Shown piece by piece: positions 26,521-36,240 of a stretch of DNA of 64,000 nt (the first letter of the stretch is position 1; every line of letters begins with the position of its first letter). The DNA comes from Apostichopus japonicus. Lineage: Eukaryota > Echinodermata > Holothuroidea > Aspidochirotida > Stichopodidae. The notes beneath the pieces were generated by a model. That model did no database searches, was not told where the DNA came from, and saw only the letters and a program-made list of their open reading frames with translations. The stretch is from NCBI RefSeq assembly GCF_037975245.1, contig NC_092581.1, positions 19,428,303-19,492,302 on the forward strand, written 5' to 3'. The translations under genes and the position numbers were made by a program.

Positions 26521-27229
26521 GTTAATCAATAAAGAATAACACACCAGAAAAATTCCACTTCACGACCGGTTTCGTCCTTTTGGGACTCATCAGGCGAAGG
26601 CAGGAATCGAACCCCGGATCTTCGTGTCACGAACCGAAGTCCGTACCACTCAACCACAGTGATTCTACTGGTGTGTTAAAGCGTATAAATTGGCTTTGAA
26701 TAACTGTCATTAAGGGCGTATTACCCAAGTGTTATGATTGTAGCGTATAAATTGCCTAAAGAGTGGTTATTCTGAGTAAAATTGTCAGATTCAAAGCGCC
26801 AGGGGTGCACTCTGTACAATCATAACACTTGGGTAATTTTTCCATCGTGACATACATTGAGCAAGGAAGCTAGTCTTTGCTGAATTACTAACAATGCTTT
26901 ACTTTTTGGGAGCTGGTTACATATGCAATATATAGCAGTCAACTAGTAATTTGATTGATAAACCAGCATTTCCAGATTGGGGTTAAGTTGCATTGCAGAC
27001 AGACACTCGTCAGATAAAATATTTGTAGGTTGACGTTTTCCGTTGATTTACGGTCTCTCTTTTTGTTGTTTCAGTGGGAGAGAAGATGCTTTGTTCAGAG
27101 GATCTAGAGTCTCTTCAGGGATACCCTTGGCTACGAGCATTGCTGATGCTGATGGTCAATTTCCAAAGGATGGAGAGAAGAGCAGATGGAGATGATGTCA
27201 TCTTTATTCCATCTTCTATGAACTTGTAG
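16559..27229 (+). CDS. SKA3: Spindle and kinetochore-associated protein 3
   Basis: Coding exons: 16559-16732, 19589-19754, 20732-20828, 21084-21248, 21752-21810, 22850-23010, 23667-23909, 24305-24411, 25468-25599, 26044-26183, 27075-27229. All introns are GT-AG and phases join; 1,599 nt give 532 aa (human SKA3 has about 412). The N-terminal 113 residues match the SKA3 coiled coil that assembles with SKA1 and SKA2: LFSRLRRLANKVENES, then MQYDVHRLKNDASKELTKQ, ending SSLKEYLIQYGYQP. The middle is Ser/Pro-rich and disordered, with KTPKMEDFG (like human KMDDF) and many TP sites that could be CDK1 targets for binding NDC80. The last two exons (about residues 442-528) look like the SKA1 winged-helix microtubule-binding domain, which human SKA3 lacks. 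The start ATG is followed directly by another ATG. Identity is secure; the C-terminal reading is inference. Confidence 0.9.
17167..17953. mobile_element. hAT-like non-autonomous DNA transposon, 787 bp
   Basis: It lies in SKA3 intron 1. Terminal inverted repeats CATGGGCGTCAGCAGGT and ACCTGTTGACGCCCATG are bounded by an exact 8-bp duplication CATATTTG (17,159-17,166 and 17,954-17,961). Subterminal runs AGTGGGGGGGAC and GTCCCCCCC add to the symmetry. An 8-bp duplication fits hAT-type insertion. Open frames inside are short and overlap on both strands, so I do not call a transposase. Confidence 0.75.
18418..18937 (+). mobile_element. Candidate solo LTR
   Basis: About 520 bp in SKA3 intron 1, flanked by the direct repeat TTACT (18,413-18,417 and 18,938-18,942). 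It starts TGTTGTG and ends TTTAACG, close to the TGTT...AACA termini of LTRs with a final base change. Inside are CCAAT boxes (ACCAATCA twice), GCTATAAG and a late AATAAA-like signal (near 18,877). No internal retrotransposon part adjoins it, so a solo LTR is the simplest reading. Boundaries are tentative. Confidence 0.4.
22353..22720 (+). mobile_element. TTAA-flanked MITE, copy B
   Basis: In SKA3 intron 5. The left end is TTAAGGCATTGAAGACTCG and the right end is CGAGTCTTCACACCCTTTATT, so the right target site has decayed. The interior matches the copies at 13,295-13,650 (inverted) and 27,693-28,023 (direct). No coding capacity. Confidence 0.75.
26498..26520. repeat. TA microsatellite
   Basis: A run of TA dinucleotides at the 3' end (in minus-strand sense) of the SINE in SKA3 intron 10. 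It may derive from the SINE tail or have been the insertion target. Confidence 0.8.
26521..26680 (-). mobile_element. tRNA-derived SINE carrying a hammerhead ribozyme
   Basis: Minus-strand element in SKA3 intron 10, about 150 bp. From 5' to 3' it has a Pol III A box TGGTTGAGTGG (26,656-26,646, full match to the consensus), a B box GGTTCGATTCC (26,613-26,603, full match) 32 nt further on, then a hammerhead ribozyme overlapping the B box, then an AT-rich tail. The words CTGGTGTGTTA (26,667-26,677) and TAACACACCAG (26,537-26,547) are exact inverted repeats and would close the RNA into one domain. The design resembles the Sm-alpha elements of schistosomes (known family, tRNA-like promoter plus hammerhead). 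Exact ends are uncertain. Confidence 0.8.
26551..26608 (-). ncRNA. Hammerhead ribozyme, type I, complete core
   Basis: Read on the minus strand: outer stem I GATTCC (26,608-26,603), internal loop TGC, inner stem I CTTCGC (26,599-26,594), core CTGATGA (26,593-26,587), stem II GTCC with loop CAAAA and GGAC (26,586-26,574), GAA (26,573-26,571), a minimal palindromic stem III ACCGGT (26,570-26,565), C17 (26,564), then GTGAAG (26,563-26,558), which pairs with the inner stem I, a single T, and GGAATT (26,556-26,551), which pairs with GATTCC. Every invariant core position is present. Predicted self-cleavage falls between 26,564 and 26,563. The 3-bp loopless stem III suggests the RNA cleaves best as a dimer, as known for such short-stem hammerheads. 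It lies antisense to SKA3. Confidence 0.88.
26720..26837. repeat. Perfect 23-bp inverted repeat (hairpin)
   Basis: The segment at 26,720-26,742 (ATTACCCAAGTGTTATGATTGTA, split here as ATTACCCAAGTG and TTATGATTGTA) is an exact reverse complement of 26,815-26,837, with a 72-bp loop. It lies just beside the hammerhead SINE; GCGTATAAATTG occurs on both sides (26,681 and 26,743). It may be a very short MITE or a deletion derivative. No mismatch means it is young or kept. Confidence 0.8.
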
Positions 27230-27692
27230 ACATTGATGTCCTCATTTAGAAAGCAACACTCCTCCAAAGGCGAAATAGATCAAGAGATGTCACCAACCAG
27301 CAGTTTACTGCAATGTCATGTTTTACCAGCTGGTGTTCATACTAAACCGAAAATAGTTTACAATACTATCTACATAACTCTAAATTTGAATCTAACAGCC
27401 TGTCTTAAAACTAACAGCCTGTCTGAAAAGCGGCAAGTCCACTCTATGAAACGTATATATATATTTTGTACTCATGTCAATGTTGCTCAGGAAAAGCTCT
27501 GATTTTCATTGACCAGTATGAATTGAGAGAGGGTCATTTTTTGACAATGAAAGTAACTTTTGCAAAAGTCAAAGGCAGGGATGTGTTTACCTTCTTGAGG
27601 ACCCTGGGCCAGACAGAAATTTTGTGGCCCACAGGTGACCATGATGCAACCAAGCATATCTTTTGATTGGTGTATATATGTCCTATACCTAC
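27230..27692. other. SKA3 3' flank
   Basis: Non-coding sequence following the SKA3 stop, probably 3' UTR at least in part. I see no clear AATAAA within it; the nearest clear one is at about 28,634. Confidence 0.4.
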
Positions 27693-28023
27693 TTAAAGGT
27701 ATTGAAGACTCACCCCAAACCGTGTGCCGCGCTCTGAAAAAGTTAACTTTCTGTTGCTTGCAAGTGAAGTTTTCTTCTTGTCGCTACAAAATGCAAACAG
27801 TTATGAAACATGATACCTTGTTATCTTTAACCTAGACCTGAGATGTCCATCGCTGCTATGTACATTGTGTTGTGGGTATTGACCGTAGCTGTATGTATTG
27901 ACTGTACACTAGTGTTTAATTACCAAGCTGTGTGTGTATTTTCTGGGATCGATGGTGGTGTCTAACTAGGTCAGATTACCAGCATGAGACGTTTCTTTGT
28001 GCGTGAGTCTTCACACCCTTTAA
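27693..28023 (+). mobile_element. TTAA-flanked MITE, copy C
   Basis: 331 bp, starting TTAA-AGGTATTGAAGACTC and ending GAGTCTTCACACCCT-TTAA. Both TTAA target sites are intact. The body is collinear with the copy in SKA3 intron 5 but has a deletion of the TAACACTTCTGTTACC-type segment near the right end. Confidence 0.8.
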
Positions 28024-30708
28024 TAAGAAAAGTAACATGAAGAAGCAAAGAAATAATTGTTTGGAAAGATGTGTGGGATTTTTTTTCAATAGGCCACTTT
28101 CCCCCCTTTTTTAGCCTTCTGAGTAATTTGGGGCCTTCCAAATCGGTGATTCTGGACCCATGCCAGGCACATCTGCCCTGAGGCTAAATCTAGCCTTGGT
28201 AAAATGGCAAACATGAAGGAATTTCTCTTTATGCCAAGACAAAGTCAAAGATTTGGTGAATGACTATATGTACTGGAATGAAATTTAAATTGGGTATGAT
28301 CACTGACATGAGGAAGAACCTGTCTGTTTGCTAAGCAATGGACAATATTTAATCAAATAAGAATTACAAGACATTGTGTTGTATAAGCTGAAAGACTATT
28401 TCAGTGGTAAACATTCTGGAAGAAAAAGTAACATTAATTAGATATATCCAATAACTTACGATGCTAATTTCATGTACCCCATGTCGTTGATATTTAGATC
28501 ATCTAAGATGACCTAAGCCGGTGTCATAAAATATAAGGTGTGAATCAGTCACCTTAATTATATCCATTTAACTTGGCAACAGTTGCTGAGCTGGTAAAAT
28601 TTGCAGCCTACTAGACAAGGTCAGGAAAATATAAATAAATATTCAGAACTCGTAAGTGTTATTTCTCCTTCTGTACTCTTTTGACTGATTTCTATCTAAC
28701 ATATGAAAGATTTTCAAAGTTTGCAACAAAACATGGTAGTGCAGAATATTTAAGACAAGTAAATCAACTCATGACATTGTAAATTAAGTTACTGTGCTGC
28801 TATCTAAAACAAAATCCCAGATTTTTATAATTCCAAACAAATTTAGGAGCAATTCCTGCATTTTCGTGCTTGAAAATCATGAGAGCAAATAAGTTGAAAT
28901 GCTGCAGCTTCCCCATGGACCACCCAGGCCTCTGCATATCAGCCATTAACAGTATACCCATCCCCAAATGAAGAATTTGTGTCTGAGAGAGGTTACAAAT
29001 ATATAAGATTTTTTCAAATCAAATTTAACCTCTTTTCTGATCATTATTGTGAGTGTTTCAACCTTAGGAGTAGGTCGACCAATTTCTGTTAAGACTACTA
29101 CTTAAAGAAAGATATTTTTCCCAAGGGAGGAAAATCCAGAGTAAAGTCCTGCCAAATCTAGCACCCCTTTGACTCTTCACAAGATATCCTTTCCATTTCC
29201 CTTCCGGTTCCCTCCACTTCCCTAACCTTCCTTATGATCTACTCATTTTCCTTTTCCTCCTCCTTTCTGTCTGCTCCTCCTTCTTCCCCTCAGACCCCTT
29301 CCTTCATCTCTCTCGCCCTCCGTCCCCTTCCCCCGGTTACCTTCCTTGTCCACTTCCCCTCTGTGCCCTTCTGCAATTTCCCTTTCCAACCTCCCTTTTC
29401 CCATCCTTTCTTCTCCCATTTATCGTCTTCATCTTCCCCGTCTCCCTTTCTCCTATATTTACTCTTGGCACCCTTTTCTCTGATGTTACCAATAATTTCC
29501 ATTTCCTCTTTTGCCATTTCGACTGCTTGTTGGAAGTACGATTGAGTGACTGGTCAATTTACAGAGAAAAAACCTGGCCGATAATATGTCAACCATTGGT
29601 CACACGTTTCCGTCCAGGGACTTTCGCAAACTGCAATAACGGGAATACTTCCAAGGACACAATTATCACTCAAACTGGTGTAAAGTCACGTTGGAGGTCT
29701 CTGCTACTACGAAGTTCACTGCAATCATGTTTTCTCATCGTCTTAACTTCCTTCCGAGGTGACTGGTTCTTCGAAATCCACATCAAGTTTAAGACAAAAT
29801 ATTTCATGTGACGAATGCATTCCTAGGATTTTTACAGGTTGACCAAACGTTGGTCCGAAATGTCAATGGTGGTACTGTTACTGTGTTAGCTTGTAACAAA
29901 ATCATCATATATTCAAAGGGTTAGGCTAGGTCTAATAGTAACTAGGCCTACTACTAGTAGTAGTACTAGGCCTACTAGCCTATGTATTGACAAAGTCAAA
30001 TTTAATTCACGAACAATAAGCACCAGCCTAAATTCAAAGCTAAATACTCAATTTAAACCTTACTTAGTGCCTCGAAATAAAGACTTAAGTGGGCAGAAGG
30101 CCTTACTTTTAGACTAGGTCCTACTCCTGAAGCAATAGCAGTTTAGGCTGAATAAGGCTCATTATACTGCAGACTTGCCGACTCTTCTAGTTTTACTGGG
30201 AGCCTCTTGGTTTCTTAAGGCTCTCCCAAGATATGTGCTAATCTCCTAACAAACTTTGATAAATACATTTTGCTCCTAAATTGCGAACCACTAATGGACC
30301 ATGCATATGTTGTTCTCTGTCCTAATGTGAAGAATTCCACTTGCTTTACACAAAGTAATTGTATCAAATGCTTTATGCCATAAATTTCTGTAGTGCTAAC
30401 ATTAGTGTGACAATAATTTTTCAATAGCCTAATTACTGCAGAGGTCACATTTGAAACCTTAGAATGTTGCTGTCTTACAGTCTTACTTTTCACTTGCTAT
30501 CTTGTTTTACATGAATTTTGCCCCATTCTCCTTATTTTTTCCAGTATCTTACAAGCCTACAAGTTTGAGGCTTTCATATCTACTTTCAGCATAATTTGTT
30601 CTTAAGATACCAGTGACTTCTCCATGCAACTGCCTTTACCCATGCAAGTTAGTCAATGGATATTAATGTTGCATTTTCTTTTCATGAATGTGTTTTGACA
30701 ATCCATAG
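28024..30708. other. Intergenic region before SOD2
   Basis: There is a pyrimidine-rich strand bias at about 29,160-29,520 (runs of CCTTCC/CTCC), which leaves long but low-complexity frames on both strands. The SOD2 promoter and short first exon should lie in the second half, but no start exon with the needed phase 2 junction could be fixed. TAGGCCTA-type words cluster at about 29,930-30,000. Confidence 0.4.
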
Positions 30709-33700
30709 GCTGGCTGCCCAGTACTGCAAAGCATCAGCCACAGGAAGCCGTATGAAGCACACACTTCCAGATCTGCCATATTCGTACAATGCGTTGGAAC
30801 CTGTTATCATAGGAGACATTATGGAATTACATCACAAGAAACATCACGCAACTTACACCAATAACTTGAACGCAGCAGAGGAGAAACTGGCAGCAGCACA
30901 TGCAGAAGGTTTGTGAAACTTTTCAGGGCAGTATGAGATCAAACAAATGATAAAACTTTTTTTCTGGGAGTTAACAAAACTGTTAAAGTGATCCCAATCT
31001 TGGAAAGCTGGATTTATTTTAAATTAATACCTAATTTGCTGACACCCTCGGATGCAGTTTTGCTCGCTTTTGTGTCTTTATGAAACAGTGTGCTCACTTA
31101 AAAAATTGTCTGATAGGAAAGAAGTTAACTTTATGGGGTATTCATATGGATACACGGTTTACCTAATTTATGCAATTATAGATCGTGTAGTATATGTTTG
31201 CTTGTGATAATAGTCAAAAGCCTTTAATGTTGCAAATATGATAAAGCCTAAAAAATGCAACTTGGGTTTTAACTTTGTACTGTTTGTACTTTGTGGTGTT
31301 CCTTAGTGGGTGCAAGAATCCATTTGTTCATGGAGTATTTCAGTGGTCACAGTAAAAAACATGGTGTATAAAGCTGTCACCAGGCACGTAGCCAAGGGTG
31401 GGGGGCGAAGGGGGCAGCCACCCCCATCCCTTTGAGCCTATTTTTTAAATTTTTTTTAAATGTTTTTATATGATATCGCTAGTAATTTCAAAAGAGAAAA
31501 TGCTAAGATACAACTTAGAAGACCTGGGAAGTGCCATTTCCAGCGATCTGGGAGGCATTTTCAGCCAAAATTTTTTGTGCGCTTCGCGCCAACCATGGTT
31601 GCGCTACGCTTAGATAGTTTGCAAGGCCGTTAGACGGCTCTGATAGTTTGACAACATTTTTGCCCCTCCCTTGGCAAAATCCTGGCTACACGCCTGGCTG
31701 TCACACATCAAATTTGCCCCACATTTGCTGAATTTCATTCTTGGTACAAACATCCTGCTTTGTCAGTACCAGAAGATTAGTTTGTTCATGGCTGCAATTT
31801 TTTCTCTTTCTTTTTTGAGCTCAAAATTAGGAAACTTTCTTGATGGAATTGTTCAACAATTTTATATGATTCTACAGCCGATGGTGACTAAGAGCAATTG
31901 CAAAATATGATGAAAATCTCAAAACCTTTTACATGTTATTGCTCATCAGAATACCTTGCTTGAAATGTATAGTTGGTACATGTACAAAGTTCATATTATT
32001 AAGCCTTGCTGATTGCTTTAAGTAGGTTAACACTGGTTAATATTTGAAAATTGTGTGTCTACTTAGATAAACTTCATATTCTTGCATTGCCCATCAGACC
32101 TAATATTTTCTTTGCAGGCGACATTGGTGGTATGATCGCTTTGCAGCCAGCTTTGAAATTTAACGGTGGAGGTTTCATCAATCATTGTATCTTTTGGACA
32201 AACCTATCGCCTCAGGGGGGTGGTGTTCCACAAGGTAGGTTAAAGTATCACAATCTTCAAGAACCCTTGATACCCACAGAAGCTTCCTTCCCCCCTCCCC
32301 ACCCACAAAGAATATTAAAAAAACTGTTTGCCAGCTAAAATATCACATGATGTAAAAGAAAAGGTATCTGTTGATCACAGTTTATGATGAAATCCAAACA
32401 GCAGACTTAGAAGCATCTATAAGATGTAAATTTCATACTCTGGGTTGTTAAAATGGAAAACGTTGTATCTGTTTGTTCTGTTAAAATTGTAAAAGAATGT
32501 AACTATCAATGTTCCTAATTTTCACATTTTATTAGCAATTTTTGTCGTTGAATTTGTGGTAGACAACTTTATTAGATTTAGAGAAGTTAAAATGGCTGAT
32601 AATGGACAAACTCTCTTTTGGAAAGAATTTGTAAGTATTGTCATTTCTGAATTTGATAAATGCGCCATATTTGAATGCTACCGTCTTAGCTTGATATTTT
32701 CACAGGTGATCTAGCAGACGCCATCAACAGAGACTTTGGTTCGTTTGACAGTTTCAAGACTACGTTGACAGCGGCCACTGTGGCAATTCAGGGATCAGGA
32801 TGGGGCTGGCTAGGGTTTGATCAGAAGACTCACCAGTTGAAAATAGCAACCTGTGCCAATCAAGACCCCCTCCAGGCCACTACTGGTGCGAAATTTTTAC
32901 TGTCTTGTGTTGTGTACCCTAATTATTGAATAGTGCGGGATTTAATCCTAGCAAATACAATGAGAATTTCTCCAGTGCTCTTGAAATGTGATGCTAGTTT
33001 AGAAGGGAGGTTTGAAGTATACTCATTGCATCGCATTTTGTACACTTGCATAGAGGGAAGTCACACAACTTGCTGGGTTACATATATTCAACCGAAAATT
33101 GTGACTCATAATGACAAACATGTAGTGTCTGCCCAAGGTTCAACCTAAATGCAACATGAACTCTAAACCAACCGCATGCATGCTTTGAAAGTAATACATG
33201 TATTCTGCTCTTGTTTAAATAAAAGGTTTGTAAAGGAACTTTGGTCAATATTCAAATTAGGAGTGTTTGCCTATGAACATACAGTATACCAAATATGTGA
33301 TATCACTAACATGAGATTCATTGCACAATCACTCTATACTAATATAGACTCAGTTTTGAGCCAGCATTCTAATTGCACTAATCAGCTATTTACCTCACTT
33401 TTCATGTAAGCAGCTTGTTGCATTTGAGGTATATTTTCTCTGGCTATCAAGTACTCTTAAACACAATGCTTCATGTATTGTAATTCTTGAAAGTGTCTGA
33501 CACCACAAACATTTATTATTCACGGGAGAATGTGTATTAGTTTATATTCAGAACATACATTGTCAGGTAGCCGATAGACTTACCTAGCCTACACTAGCCT
33601 AGCCTACAACAGCCTATATAGCCTAGACTGACCAAACTCTTCATAGCAGATGTACCTAGCATACCTTACTTTGCATATACAAATTCGGGCCGAAATAAGT

Positions 33701-34578
33701 TGTTTTTATGAATACACCAGACATTTGCACCTCCAGTAGAGATGATTTTTCCAGAATTCATACAGACTGTTGCACTGGTAACTTAAATAAATCTGATAGG
33801 AATATGGTAATTAAATTCAAATATCTGACTTAAATAAATTGATAAAATGGTTACATAATGGTAGTAGTAAACATATGTAGTAGTATTTACTACACCAGGG
33901 ACGTACATTCACTTATGAAAAAGTTGTTACCTCCGCATGTAACATTTAACAATGTGCAAGATACTGTCCACTCATGAATTTTCACAGCCAGTTGGGACAA
34001 TTTCCTAATGCTAATACCTCTATCAACTGTACTCCTATATCATGCTCTCAAAGCACTAGTATTGACAGTACAAACAGTCCCTAACCTTGATCTGATAGAA
34101 ACATGATATTAATACTGCTCGTACTGACAATACGAGTGCTCTGAAACAGAACATGACACTACAGTATAGAAAAAATTGTCCCAACTGGGTCATAAACTGC
34201 AAGCTGTTGGACAGTTTTCCAATGCTATTACCACTCAATACTGTTCTCTAACATCATGCTTTGAAGCACTCATACCGACAGTACGAACCGTTCTTTAAAC
34301 ATCTATCTGACAGAAACAGGGTATTCATACAGCTTATACTGTTAGTACCAGTGCTTTGAAGGGTGTTAATAGTCGCCCTTTCTCTGTAGAATGGTTATAT
34401 TATATTTCAATTATCTCTTATTATCTTCCTTTTAGGGATGGTGCCTTTGTTTGGTATTGATGTCTGGGAGCATGCCTATTATCTTCAATACAAGAATGCC
34501 AGGCCAGACTACGTCAAAGAAATATTTCAAGTTGCTAACTGGGACAACGTCAGCGAACGTTATCAAGCTGCTTTATGA
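30709..34578 (+). CDS. SOD2: Mitochondrial manganese superoxide dismutase (5' exon missing)
   Basis: It converts superoxide to hydrogen peroxide and oxygen in the mitochondrial matrix. Exons seen: 30709-30908, 32118-32234, 32706-32885, 34436-34578 (TGA). The introns are GT-AG and the three between these exons are all phase 1. The protein runs from [10 protein letters not shown] and [16 protein letters not shown] through [36 protein letters not shown] and NQDPLQ to [13 protein letters not shown]. The Mn ligands are present (His of LHHKKHH, His of INHCIFW, Asp and His of DVWEHAYY), as are the Gln of NQDPLQ and the gateway Tyr of HHATY. The first exon with the targeting peptide is not placed. 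A direct ATG at 30,656 is in frame, but its peptide ([13 protein letters not shown]) is not like a targeting signal, and an acceptor CCATAG precedes 30,709, so an upstream exon is likelier. Confidence 0.93.
31381..31696. mobile_element. hAT-like non-autonomous element, 316 bp, copy 1
   Basis: In SOD2, in the intron between the exons at 30,908 and 32,118. Inverted ends CAGGCACGTAGCCA and TGGCTACACGCCTG are bounded by an exact 8-bp duplication GCTGTCAC (31,373-31,380 and 31,697-31,704). The same family is at 61,504-61,850, sharing GTAATTTCAAAAGAGAAAA and GCCATTTCCAGCGATCTGG words. Confidence 0.8.
33980..34375. repeat. Diverged 212-bp tandem duplication with inner hairpins
   Basis: In the last SOD2 intron. 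One unit starts near GTTGGGACAATTTCC (33,992) and the next near GTTGGACAGTTTTCC (34,204). Inside the first unit, 34,053-34,071 and 34,123-34,141 are near-perfect inverted repeats (17 of 19), and the second unit has the same layout in worn form. It may be two copies of a small palindromic MITE. Confidence 0.6.
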
Positions 34579-36240
34579 ACATGATGGGGCTGCCATTTTC
34601 TTTGAGAAATTCAAGAGATAACAATCAAGAAACTTTTTGGGCATTTTTTTTCCACATTTCTCTGGATATAAAGAGTGGAAAAGCATTGAAATATGTTTGG
34701 TTATAACATTGAATCCAGCAGGAAGAGTTTGTGCTGTTAAATCATAAACATTGTTAAATTTGATTTCATAAATTTGTAATTCTTCCTGTTTTTGTTTGGT
34801 GCAAAGTTTCAGGAAGACTTATTGATGTCTGATGTGGGAATATCTTTCTTATTGGAAACACTTTGATTCTGAAAGAAGTTGATAATTTCTAGCCTATTTT
34901 TGGCTTATGAGTGAAGGTAGTTAAGTGAGACTAGGTGATTGAAAAGGGTACTTAGGCAAATTAATGTTTACTAGTCCTAGCTGGATCCGTGGGAACACTC
35001 ATGTGTTGTTGCAGCTTAAATTCCGTAAAAAGCAGTAACATTCCTATTTCATAGGTAATCAAAGCAAATGAGGGTCATATGTACCCCATCATTAAATTCA
35101 TTCTTATTTGATAAGGTAGCCAGAACTGGAAAGTGTTAAATTTGTCAATAAATATGTGAATTAAAATGTAATGTACATTGGCAAACAATGCACATTCCCC
35201 ATTAGCATTTCAAAGATGAAAAGGCATTTTTTTCCCTAATTAATCTCTTATTCTTTCTCGGCTCATCTTTGGGCTTTGTAATCTTGGGTATGAAACCCCT
35301 CTGCCTTCCTAAGCCTTCCCTATCCTGTTGTACCTCTGCAATATCAACTTTTTTGCTTGTAGGGTAAAATGGTTGCACAAAGTGATCACTTGTCTTTTCG
35401 CCCTTGCAATCTAACCTGGCCATTTTCTTCTCCCTTTTAACTTTAACTGTTGTCTCAGAATTGTGTCACTTTGCTCCATCACTCCTCCTCCCCTCCCCTC
35501 CCCCCCCCCCCATCCTCACCTGTGAAGATCAGTTGCATGTATCATCTATAAGTTGTGCATTATAGTGAAACTGAGATGATCAGCTAGAGTTTCGTACTTG
35601 CTTGTGCTACAAAATGTTTTCAATATTGGTCACAGAAATTCTTTGCAGGCTTTACTCTTCTCATTCACTTATGTTTACCATTTTATCAATTCAAGTGAAA
35701 TGTGTCTCCTTTTTTTTCCTTCTCTATACCAATATATATTGCTTCTCATTTGTGGAGGGAAAAATATTCTCCCACCCTCTCAACATGTCATCATGAGCTA
35801 CTTAATGTAGAGTGGGAAATCCTTGACAGTCAAGAAGTCCTACTTTTATTAATGACATTGTTAGAGGGAGGGGGATTTCCCCCCCCCCCCCACCATATAA
35901 CCATATCTAGCTACGCTACTTCTTTCAACATCTAGTTTAAATTGATTTTAAATCATCTTCCACCAATGTATATTTTTCCTAAGTCAATCACCAACATTAA
36001 ACACATATTCATAATAGGTTTTAATGTTTATAGCACACAGCTCCTTTTCATAATATGATGGAGCAAATATTATGTTGGCGTCCAAGTCATATAATGACTT
36101 CTAAGGGATATGCACTGAGACCTTTTTAATTTTGGAAACCAGATGAAATGTCTTAGTCATGTGCATAGCTTATCCTTTTGACATTTGTTATTCAAGTGCA
36201 AATAAAGATTGAATATTCAAATGCTTCCTTTTCATGTTTG
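34579..36240 (+). other. SOD2 3' UTR and flank
   Basis: Non-coding sequence after the SOD2 stop. It has an early AATAAA near 35,150 and a stronger candidate at 36,201-36,206. Poly-C runs occur at about 35,500 and 35,880. No other gene is seen. Confidence 0.5.
36201..36206 (+). terminator. Candidate poly-A signal of SOD2
   Basis: AATAAA followed within about 30-50 nt by a T/GT-rich stretch (TTTTCATGTTTGTGTTTTTTG). If used, it gives SOD2 a 3' UTR of about 1.6 kb. The alternative signal near 35,150 would give a short form. Confidence 0.5.

Noticed and set aside
29234-29545. 103-codon Ser/Pro/Phe-rich frame on plus and a Lys/Glu/Gly-rich frame on minus
   Set aside because: Both come from a pyrimidine-rich low-complexity tract.
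30656-30708. In-frame ATG as the SOD2 start (MDINVAF...)
   Set aside because: The peptide does not look like a mitochondrial targeting signal and an acceptor AG lies at 30,707-30,708, so an upstream exon is more likely. Not fully excluded.
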